Assembly (NCBI GenBank): GCA_900318445.1
Contig: ONKO01000008.1
Coordinates: forward strand, 24,732 to 88,731
Direction of reading: 5' to 3'
Source: an uncultured Bacteroidales bacterium
GTDB lineage: Bacteria > Bacteroidota > Bacteroidia > Bacteroidales > UBA932
Length of the DNA: 64,000 bases
A program made the position numbers and the translations under genes. Of this stretch, positions 9,463 through 16,713 are shown piece by piece. Position 1 is the stretch's first letter. Every line of letters begins with the position of its first letter. The notes under the pieces were generated by a model, which searched no databases, had not been told where the DNA came from, and saw nothing but the letters and a program-made list of their open reading frames with translations.

Positions 9463-12162
9463 ATGAATCGACTTATGAAGAAAATAGCATTATTCTTTCT
9501 GGCAGCTGTGACGGGCCTCTCCGTCGTATCCTGCGTCAAGGAGAAGCTGGTTACATTTGACATGAGCCAGGCTGTTCCGCCCGTCATCGATTCGTATGTC
9601 ATGGACGAGAAAGGCGATGTGGCCGTGACCTTCACGCCTGCCGCGATGGGCCAGTCCTTCAACGAAAAGATGCCGGTATCTCACTCTCTGGTACTGCTGT
9701 CGGCAGACGGCAAGGACGCCAGCAGAGTCCTTTCTTCCACCGTGGATGGCAACATCATCACGGTGAGCGCCCGCAACCTCAGCCGCGGCCTGGCTACCCT
9801 GGGCTATGTGGACGGGGACGTGGTGAAATCCGTATCGCTGTCCCTCCGCGCTTCCCTGCAGGACCAGGCCCGCGATAACGGTATCAACGGCTATGTGGAA
9901 TCGGTGGGCCGAATCGCCCTCTCCGACGTCCTGGTATCCCTGCCCAAGGAAAGCCCGTATAAGGAATACACCAAGGACAGCGACTGGACCATCACCGGCG
10001 CCCTCAGCGCCTATGAGATCAACTGGGACAAGGACCTCAACATGTGGACCGACGGCAAGCACAATCACGTAGCAGCCCACGTTGCCCTGGGTAAGGACGA
10101 CGAGTTCAAGTTCCGCAAGGATCTGGGCTGGGATGTGAACATGGGCGGTGAGTTCGGCGATCTTGAAACCGAATTTGACGTCGCTCAGAACGGCGCCAAC
10201 ATCAAGGTGGGCGAAGAGGGTATCTACGACATCTTCTTCAACGACGAAACCGGCAAGGCCTGGATCCTCGAAGCCTTCGATCCTTATCCGGATTATACGC
10301 AGTCCAGCACATGGTCCATCATTGGCGAACTGTCTGTCTATGGCATCAGCTGGAATGGTGACATTCCCATGATTTCTGACGGTACCAACCATCTGGCCCT
10401 CAGCGTTTCGCTGGGCGAAAAGGATGCGTTCAAGTTCCGTAAGGATGCCGACTGGGCCGTGAACCTGGGTGGTGAATTCGGCGGCGTTGGCAGCGAGTTC
10501 TCCGTGGGCCAGGATGGCGCGAACATTGAGGTCAAGGCAGAAGGTGTCTACGACATCATGGTGAACCCCGATGCCGGTAAGGCTATGGTTTCCGAGGCTT
10601 CCGGTGCCCGCGTGAGCTCCATCGTCGTCGTGGCTGAACCCGAAGAGCCCGAAGGCTTCAAGGGCTGGGGCATCATCGGCCTCAACGGAGACTGGGACAA
10701 CGACCTTGCCCTTGGCGTGAAAGACAATGTCTGGTATGCCTTTGTTACGGCCAAGGAAGAAACGTCCTTCAAGTTCCGTAAGGATGCCGGTTGGGATGAA
10801 AACTACGGTATGCCCAAGGAGGACGGCTTCACCTACTCCATGGGTACGGCATTCCCGGCTGTTGCCGGTGGCGAGAACATTCCGCTTGCCGCAGGCTTCT
10901 ACAAGGTGGAACTCAATCTCTCCGACGATCAGAATCCTACCATTACCATCTACGACAACGTGGAGGTATGGTCCCTCATCGGCAACTTCAACTCCTGGGG
11001 TGGAGACGTGGATATGGAACTCAAGGACGGCAAGTGGGTGAGCCCGGCTGTCCAGCTGGATAACAAGGGCTTCAAGATCCGCAAGAATCATGACTGGGGT
11101 GCCAGCTACGGCGGAACCTTCGTGAAACTGGGTGAGCCCTTCGACGCCACTACCACCGATAACAACAACATCGTGCTGGAAGAGGACGGCGAGTACGTGG
11201 TTACCCTCGACCCCAGTGCCCTCAAGATTACGGTGGAACCCGCCCTTCCGGCCAACGTCTGGTCTGTCATCGGCGTTGTCAACGGCACTTCCTGGAACAA
11301 GGACTTCTATATGACCGAGACGGAAGGCGTGTGGGTGAGCGAATCGCTGGAGTTCGAAACCGGCGCTGAGTTCAAGCTCCGCTTCAACAACAGCTGGGCC
11401 GATGAAGACTGCCTGGGCGGCGCTACGGGTGGTATCGAGCTTGCGCCGGGTGTTCCCGTCACTCCCGTACACCCTGGCAACAACCTCAAGATAAAGGAAG
11501 CCGGATCCTACTTCGTGGTCTATGACAGCAACAAGGGTATCGTTTACCTGCAGGGCTGGGCTCTTATCGGCAACATTAACGGTACCAACTGGAACCGCGA
11601 TTTCCTGATGACCGTGGGCGAGGACGGCCGCTGGTACAGCGACGTCGTCTCCATCGAGGGTGACTTCAAGCTCCGCCGCAACGGGTCTTGGGCCGATCCC
11701 GATACCCGTGGCGCCGAGGGTGATGGTTTCCAGTTCACTCCGCTCACTTCCTTCACGGCTGTCGCTCCCGGCAAGAACATCGGCGTTCCTGCAACGGGCA
11801 AGTATGTGATTGCCTTCAACGCCGAGAGCGGCGAGGTTACCGCCTACCGGGCCGAGTGGGCCCTCATCGGCAACATTGACGGCACTTCCTGGGACAAGGA
11901 CTTCTCCCTCGTCGAGTGGGCCGAAGGCGTCTATTCCGCGAAGAGCGTCAAGCTGGAGGGCGAGTTCAAGCTCCGCCGCAACGGGTCCTGGGCCGATGAG
12001 AACACCCGCGGCGCTGAGGCCGACGGCTTCTCCTTCACCGCCGGTACCGAGTTTACCGTAGTGGGCCCCGGCAAGAACATCGGCATTCCCGCTGCAGCGT
12101 ACTATGATGTAAAGTATACGCCTGCAACCGAGAAAGTGCTCATTACAGCTCTTGTCGACTAA
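9463..12162 (+). CDS. SusE/SusF-like surface lipoprotein with seven tandem starch-binding-like domains
   Basis: An 899-aa protein. The lipobox is VVSC (Cys24), followed by a SusE-type N-terminal Ig-like domain (PPVIDSYVMDEKGDVAVTF). Seven copies of a SusE/F beta-sandwich then begin at W-x-I/L-I-G motifs near residues 172, 283, 401, 501, 599, 697 and 796, each continuing with a W-x-x-D segment and an F-K-F/L-R binding segment. Characterized SusE and SusF of B. thetaiotaomicron carry two and three such domains, so this is an enlarged version. The last two repeats are nearly identical at the DNA level around FKLRRNGSWAD (11665-11700 and 11965-12000), which points to recent internal duplication. 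Likely role: hold starch or related alpha-glucan at the cell surface. Operonic with susD (3 nt gap). Confidence 0.85.
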   Translation: MNRLMKKIALFFLAAVTGLSVVSCVKEKLVTFDMSQAVPPVIDSYVMDEKGDVAVTFTPAAMGQSFNEKMPVSHSLVLLSADGKDASRVLSSTVDGNIITVSARNLSRGLATLGYVDGDVVKSVSLSLRASLQDQARDNGINGYVESVGRIALSDVLVSLPKESPYKEYTKDSDWTITGALSAYEINWDKDLNMWTDGKHNHVAAHVALGKDDEFKFRKDLGWDVNMGGEFGDLETEFDVAQNGANIKVGEEGIYDIFFNDETGKAWILEAFDPYPDYTQSSTWSIIGELSVYGISWNGDIPMISDGTNHLALSVSLGEKDAFKFRKDADWAVNLGGEFGGVGSEFSVGQDGANIEVKAEGVYDIMVNPDAGKAMVSEASGARVSSIVVVAEPEEPEGFKGWGIIGLNGDWDNDLALGVKDNVWYAFVTAKEETSFKFRKDAGWDENYGMPKEDGFTYSMGTAFPAVAGGENIPLAAGFYKVELNLSDDQNPTITIYDNVEVWSLIGNFNSWGGDVDMELKDGKWVSPAVQLDNKGFKIRKNHDWGASYGGTFVKLGEPFDATTTDNNNIVLEEDGEYVVTLDPSALKITVEPALPANVWSVIGVVNGTSWNKDFYMTETEGVWVSESLEFETGAEFKLRFNNSWADEDCLGGATGGIELAPGVPVTPVHPGNNLKIKEAGSYFVVYDSNKGIVYLQGWALIGNINGTNWNRDFLMTVGEDGRWYSDVVSIEGDFKLRRNGSWADPDTRGAEGDGFQFTPLTSFTAVAPGKNIGVPATGKYVIAFNAESGEVTAYRAEWALIGNIDGTSWDKDFSLVEWAEGVYSAKSVKLEGEFKLRRNGSWADENTRGAEADGFSFTAGTEFTVVGPGKNIGIPAAAYYDVKYTPATEKVLITALVD

Positions 12163-12167
12163 TGTTT

Positions 12168-12205
12168 TTTCAGGCGGGCGCCCCTGATCGGGCACCCGTC
12201 TGCCA
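12168..12205 (+). other. Intergenic hairpin between the susE/F-like and susG-like genes
   Basis: CAGGCGGGCGCCC (12171-12183) can pair with GGGCACCCGTCTG (12190-12202) around a 6-nt loop, with a C/A mismatch and a G-U pair. No U-run follows on the plus strand, so it is more likely an mRNA-processing or stability element than a terminator. The T-run lies upstream (12164-12170). Confidence 0.4.
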
Positions 12206-12222
12206 ATGAATAGACTTTTGTT

Positions 12223-14442
12223 ATGAAACTTGTGAAATACCTTTGGATGCTCCTCGCCGCCGGCCAGCTGCTTGCCTGCGGCTCCAAGAATAACCCGGAA
12301 GGCCAGACCGTTACTCTGTCCGTGACTCCCGCGAGCCTTATCTTCGAGGCGGAAGATGCGGCCAGCAAAATGGTGACGGTGACCTCGTCCGCCTCCTGGA
12401 CGGCCGAGACCCGGGAGAGCTGGCTGCACCTGTCATCGGCCTCGGGTTCCGGCAACGGCTCCTTCTCCGTGAAGGCGGATGCCCTTGCCGGGAGTCCCCG
12501 CGAGGCGGTGATTACCGTGAAGGCCGGGGACAAGGAGGCCAGCGTGAGTGTGAAGCAGGGGGCCAGCGGACTGGTTCCCGTGCCCGCTTCCTTTGACGGG
12601 ACCAAGCGCTCCAATACGGCCTACCAGCTGCTCATCTATTCGTTCGCCGACAGCGACGGGGATGGCTGGGGAGACATCAAGGGTATCACGCAGCACCTGG
12701 ATTACCTGGACGAGCTGGGCGTAACGGCCCTGTGGCTGAGCCCGCTGCATCCGTCCGACTCTTATCACGGATACGATGTGACCGATTACTTCGGGGTAAA
12801 TCCCAAGCTGGGAACGGAAGATGACTTTAAAGAACTCCTGGAGAAGGCTCATGCCAAGGGCATTGAGATTTACCTGGATTATGTCCTCAACCACAGCGGA
12901 AAGGGACATGCCTGGTTCAAGGAGGCCATCGCCGATGCGTCCAGCCCTTACCGGGACTACTATTTCTTCAGCGCCAATCCTTCGGCCGACTACAAGAATT
13001 TCCCCATGCTGAAGGGCACTTCCTATAATGCCGGCGAATGGAAGCAGGTGACGTCCGGATCTCCCAAAATTACCATTTCTGCCACGACGGAGGCCGTAAC
13101 AAACGGAACGGCTTCCTGGAACCTCTGGACCTGGCAGGATGGCGGCGAGGGGAAGGTGGTCAAGTTCGTGGACAAGGGAGACGGCACCTACTATCTGGTG
13201 ATGAACATTTCCGGCAAGTGGGGCGTCCTTGTCCGCAAATACGACAACTGGAACGCCGGCTCCAAGTTTGGCGCAAAGAGCGGCGGCACCATCACCGAAG
13301 GCCAGCCGATGGAGCTGGTGGGGGACGGCGGTGACATGTGGTTCACCGGTAATGGTGGCCGATACAAGATCGAGCTCACCGACGTTTCCACCGAAACCCT
13401 CTTCTACATGGGCTGCTTCAGCGACTGGATGCCGGATCTCAACTACGGAGATGTCTCCGCAGCCCGGGACAATGCCTGCTTCAAGGATATGGCGGCATCG
13501 GCCGACAAGTGGATCCGGATGGGCGTGGACGGTCTTCGCCTCGATGCCGTGAAGCATATCTGCGGCGGCATCGGCTCCTTCAACCATGCGTCAGACCGCG
13601 CGCTCCTTGCCCAGTGGTATGAGCACTGCAATGCTACGTACAAGGAGGCGGGCCATGCCGGCAACATCTTCATGGTGGCCGAGGAATGGGATTCGCACGA
13701 TATAGAGAAAACGTACTACCAGTCACTTACGTCCTGCTTCGAGTTCGACTACGGCTACAAGCTGCGCGACGTGCTCAACAGCGGAAATGCTTCCGGCTTC
13801 GTGAGTGCCGTGTCGGGCTTTGTCTCGGACCACACAGCCCAGCGCCCCGACGCCATAACCTCCTTCTTCCTCTCCAACCACGACCAGAACCGTTTTGCCA
13901 GCGAAATCGGCAGGAACGTCGCCCGCGAAAAGCAGGCGGCTGCCATCCTCCTCAGCGGTCCGGGCAAGCCCTTCATCTACCAGGGCGAGGAACTGGGCTA
14001 CTGGGGCGCCAAGAATAGCGGTGACGAGTATGTGCGTACGCCCATCAAGTGGACAAAGACCGGAGCCGTCGCTTCCGGTGCCCTGAGCGGGAAGGTGGAT
14101 AACGATATGCTCACGGCCGATATCTCCGTTGAGGCACAAAAGGGCAGGGACGACTCCGTCCTGAACGTGTACAAAACCTGGAGCCGCCTTCGCAACACCT
14201 ATCCGGCCCTCGCCGAAGGCACCATGAGCGCCGCTCCCGTTTCCGGTACCTCCATCGCGGCCTGGTATATGTCCCTCCCCGGCGCCAAGAGCCTCCTGGT
14301 GATCCATAACGTGGCCTCTTCCACCAAGGGTGTCACCGTCACCGACTCCATGTCCAGCCCCGTCGCCGTCCTGGGCGGTGCCTCCGTCTCCGGAACCACC
14401 CTCACCCTGGGTCCCAACTCCTCGGTGGTGTTTGAGCTGTAG
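12223..14442 (+). CDS. SusG-like GH13 alpha-amylase lipoprotein with N-terminal BACON-like domain
   Basis: A 739-aa protein. Lipobox LLAC (Cys19); residues about 28-112 form a BACON-like beta domain (TLSVTPASLIFEAEDAA...SASWTAETRESWLHLSS). The GH13 barrel starts at YQLLIYSFADSDGDGWGDI. Catalytic regions are visible: DYVLNHSG (region I, about 216), GVDGLRLDAVKH with nucleophile Asp441, MVAEEWDS with acid/base Glu487, and FLSNHDQNR with Asp554. Residues about 268-400 interrupt the barrel with a beta-rich module (WKQVTSGSPKITISATTEAV through TETLFYMGCFSDW), in the place where SusG carries its inserted CBM58. It would cut starch at the cell surface for SusC/D uptake. The N-terminal BACON domain is not part of classic SusG. 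Confidence 0.9.
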   Translation: MKLVKYLWMLLAAGQLLACGSKNNPEGQTVTLSVTPASLIFEAEDAASKMVTVTSSASWTAETRESWLHLSSASGSGNGSFSVKADALAGSPREAVITVKAGDKEASVSVKQGASGLVPVPASFDGTKRSNTAYQLLIYSFADSDGDGWGDIKGITQHLDYLDELGVTALWLSPLHPSDSYHGYDVTDYFGVNPKLGTEDDFKELLEKAHAKGIEIYLDYVLNHSGKGHAWFKEAIADASSPYRDYYFFSANPSADYKNFPMLKGTSYNAGEWKQVTSGSPKITISATTEAVTNGTASWNLWTWQDGGEGKVVKFVDKGDGTYYLVMNISGKWGVLVRKYDNWNAGSKFGAKSGGTITEGQPMELVGDGGDMWFTGNGGRYKIELTDVSTETLFYMGCFSDWMPDLNYGDVSAARDNACFKDMAASADKWIRMGVDGLRLDAVKHICGGIGSFNHASDRALLAQWYEHCNATYKEAGHAGNIFMVAEEWDSHDIEKTYYQSLTSCFEFDYGYKLRDVLNSGNASGFVSAVSGFVSDHTAQRPDAITSFFLSNHDQNRFASEIGRNVAREKQAAAILLSGPGKPFIYQGEELGYWGAKNSGDEYVRTPIKWTKTGAVASGALSGKVDNDMLTADISVEAQKGRDDSVLNVYKTWSRLRNTYPALAEGTMSAAPVSGTSIAAWYMSLPGAKSLLVIHNVASSTKGVTVTDSMSSPVAVLGGASVSGTTLTLGPNSSVVFEL

Positions 14443-14477
14443 TTGACTTTTTCAGCATTTTTTGTTAACTTGCGGCC

Positions 14478-15617
14478 ATGAAAAGGATACTTTTTGTGGC
14501 CGCACTTTTTGCGGCTGTTTCTTGCGGGTCCAAGAACAATCCGGACCCTGGAAAGCCTGAGATCCCCGAAGAAGTGGGTACGCCCACCTTTGCCAAGGGT
14601 GCAGATATCAGCTGGGCTTCGGAGATGGAAGCGGAAGGCCGGAAGTTCCGCCTCAAGGACGGTAAGGAAGCCGATCTTCTTTCTGTTCTGAGGGCCAGCG
14701 GCATCAACTCCATCCGCCTTCGCGTATGGGTAGACCCTTACAAGGGCTGGAGCGGCAAGGAAGATGTCCTGGCTATGGCCCGGCGCGTTTCGGAAGCGGG
14801 CCTGGCCCTTATGGTGGACTTCCACTACAGTGACTTTTTCGCAGACCCTTCGCGCCAGCAGATTCCTGCCGCCTGGAAGGCCGACAAAGCCGATATCGAC
14901 AAGATGTGCGCCCACGTGACGGCACATACGAAAGAAGTGCTGGAGGCCCTGAAGGCCGCCGGCGTTACCGTGAACTGGGTGCAGGTGGGGAACGAAACCC
15001 GCAGCGGAATGCTCTTCGGCTCGGGAGACCTTGTATGGGCAAACAAAGGAAGCGAATTTGCCAGTTACGTAAAACTTTCCAACGCCGGCTACGATGCCGT
15101 CAAGGCCGTTTACCCGTATGCGATGGTGATGCCTCACCTCAATAACGCCTACGATGCCTCTGGCAACGAGTGGTGGGTGTCTTCCTTCAAGGCGCAGGGG
15201 GGCAAGTTCGACGCCCTGGCCTTTTCCCACTATCCGCAGGAATGCTGGAACGGGAAAACCAGAATGGAGGCCGATGAAGCCAACCGCCTGGCCCTCGAGT
15301 TCGTGCAGTTCGCGGTGGAGAAGTACAAGGTTCCTGTCATCGTGAGCGAGGTAGGCGTGAAGACGCCGGAGAACGAGTCGGAGGCCAAACGCCTTCTGCA
15401 GGCCTTCATGACGGGCATCCGCAAGGTCAAGGGCTGTGCCGGTGTCTTTTACTGGGAGCCCGAGACCGACGGCAGCTGGAAACCCAAGGTGTACGATGAT
15501 GCATCGGCTATCTACCGCTACACCGGAGAGCAGGGACCCTGGACCCTGGCATACGACATGGGTGCCTTTACTGCTGCCGGTGCACCTTCGTCTGTCATGG
15601 AGGTATTTGAGTACTGA
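14478..15617 (+). CDS. GH53 endo-beta-1,4-galactanase (arabinogalactanase) lipoprotein
   Basis: A 379-aa protein with lipobox AVSC (Cys16). The GH53 barrel begins FAKGADISWASEMEAEG and continues RLRVWVDPYKGWSGKEDVL and MVDFHYSDFFADPSRQQIPAAW, all signatures of the family. The acid/base is Glu173 in WVQVGNETRSG and the nucleophile Glu291 in VIVSEVGVKTPENES. It is expected to cleave beta-1,4-galactan side chains of pectin at the cell surface. Its presence in an otherwise alpha-glucan locus is notable. Its stop overlaps the next start (TGATG). Confidence 0.9.
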   Translation: MKRILFVAALFAAVSCGSKNNPDPGKPEIPEEVGTPTFAKGADISWASEMEAEGRKFRLKDGKEADLLSVLRASGINSIRLRVWVDPYKGWSGKEDVLAMARRVSEAGLALMVDFHYSDFFADPSRQQIPAAWKADKADIDKMCAHVTAHTKEVLEALKAAGVTVNWVQVGNETRSGMLFGSGDLVWANKGSEFASYVKLSNAGYDAVKAVYPYAMVMPHLNNAYDASGNEWWVSSFKAQGGKFDALAFSHYPQECWNGKTRMEADEANRLALEFVQFAVEKYKVPVIVSEVGVKTPENESEAKRLLQAFMTGIRKVKGCAGVFYWEPETDGSWKPKVYDDASAIYRYTGEQGPWTLAYDMGAFTAAGAPSSVMEVFEY

Positions 15618-16429
15618 TGAGAACCATCTCGCGCGCTTTCTATAAAATGCCTGTGATTACCATTTTCATCACAGGCATTCCGCTGTTCTACTTCCTGTTC
15701 GTACTGGCCTACAAGCCCTTCCTGATGGACGAGTTCCTCGCGGTGGGAGCAGGGCGTTATACGCTCAATCTCATCGTGTGCACGCTCATCGTGCTGGGTG
15801 TGGTGTCGCTCTCCCGCATGCTGCTCTACCTCCTTCGCCGCAGGCTGGACCTGAACTGGCCGCTGTACATCCTGTGGTGCCTTAGTGAGGCGGTGGTGAG
15901 CGGGCTTTTCATGTCCATCCCCATGGGTATCGGCTGGGGCAGCGTCCGGCCCTATTTTACCGTGATGTCCCTGTGCGTGCTGTATACGTCGGGCATCCTG
16001 GTGTTCCCGCTGTCCATCATCTCGATGGCTGTCCAGATGAACGACCTGGTCCGGGAAATCGGCCGGCCGGTCATTCCCGAGGAAAAGACGCTCATCCGTT
16101 TCTATGACGACCAGAAGCGCGTCAAACTGGTGGTCTCCTCAGAGTCTGTCCTTTATATAGAGGCCGAGGAAAATTACGTGCATGTAGTGCACCTGGACAA
16201 TGGAAAGATCCGGGATCTGGCCCTTCGAAGCTCCATGCGCTCGCTGGAAGACACTCTGAAGCGCCACGGGCTGGTGCGCTGCCACCGCTCCTTTTTTCTC
16301 AATGCGGCCCATGTGGACCTCCTCAAGAAAGACGCCAACGGATATGCGCTGGCCCGGCTGGACCAGGAGGGCGCGAGGGAAATTCCGGTATCCAAACGCT
16401 ATTACCAGGCTGTAACGGCGCTTTTGTAA
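15617..16429 (+). CDS. Membrane-anchored LytTR transcriptional regulator
   Basis: A 270-aa protein with four hydrophobic segments in residues about 12-135 and a LytTR DNA-binding domain in about 165-268 (VLYIEAEENYVHVVHL, LVRCHRSFFLNAAHVDLL, EIPVSKRYYQAV). It has no receiver domain, so activity would be set through the membrane segments or a partner. It is translationally coupled (TGATG) to the GH53 gene and ends the locus, which suggests local feedback control; that is inference. Together with the LytS/LytR pair at the head, the locus carries two LytTR proteins and no SusR- or hybrid-type regulator. Confidence 0.85.
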   Translation: MRTISRAFYKMPVITIFITGIPLFYFLFVLAYKPFLMDEFLAVGAGRYTLNLIVCTLIVLGVVSLSRMLLYLLRRRLDLNWPLYILWCLSEAVVSGLFMSIPMGIGWGSVRPYFTVMSLCVLYTSGILVFPLSIISMAVQMNDLVREIGRPVIPEEKTLIRFYDDQKRVKLVVSSESVLYIEAEENYVHVVHLDNGKIRDLALRSSMRSLEDTLKRHGLVRCHRSFFLNAAHVDLLKKDANGYALARLDQEGAREIPVSKRYYQAVTALL

Positions 16430-16511
16430 GTTTTTGACATTCGGCCAATTGGCCTATAAATCAGTTACTAAAATAATTTATTTGTTCCAAAGCTGTAAGT
16501 TTTTATTGATT

Positions 16512-16536
16512 TTGACATAAAAACATCGTACCTTTG
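16512..16536 (+). promoter_or_regulatory. Promoter for the candidate small RNA or ppdK leader
   Basis: TTGAC (-33 region, from 16512) and TACCTTTG (16529-16536) form a good Bacteroidota promoter. Transcription would start near 16541, upstream of an intrinsic terminator at 16592-16629. Confidence 0.65.
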
Positions 16537-16540
16537 CGCT

Positions 16541-16629
16541 GGACATTGAAGCTTGCTTCGTGTCTATTTGTTAAGTTCGTTTTATATACCCGGACGGTTT
16601 CCTTGGGGAGGGAAGCCGTCCACTTTTTA
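16541..16629 (+). ncRNA. Candidate small RNA or terminated leader upstream of ppdK
   Basis: About 88 nt between a strong promoter and an intrinsic terminator. A 5' hairpin is possible (GGACATTGAAGC with GCTTCGTGTC, about 16541-16564), followed by an A/U-rich linker. The terminator pairs GGACGGTTTCC (16592-16602) with GGAAGCCGTCC (16611-16621), 8-nt loop, followed by ACTTTTTAT. No ORF of note lies inside. A second promoter for ppdK follows, so this looks like an independent transcript. I do not recognise it as a known RNA family. Confidence 0.45.
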
Positions 16630-16642
16630 TCTGATGGTTTTT

Positions 16643-16673
16643 TTGCCAGTTTGCTGTAAAAACCGTATATTTG
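16643..16673 (+). promoter_or_regulatory. ppdK proximal promoter
   Basis: TTG at 16643-16645 and TATATTTG at 16666-16673, separated by 20 nt, match the Bacteroidota -33/-7 arrangement. It gives a leader of about 35 nt before the ppdK ATG at 16714. Confidence 0.6.
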
Positions 16674-16713
16674 CACGTTTAAGACAGTCGATATTTAATC
16701 TAATAATAGTTTT

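Noticed and set aside
9490-12429. Very long open frame (979 codons) on the minus strand opposite the SusE/F-like gene
   Set aside because: Shadow of the strongly biased codon use of the plus-strand gene; low-complexity G/H/V-rich translation, no signal or family motif.
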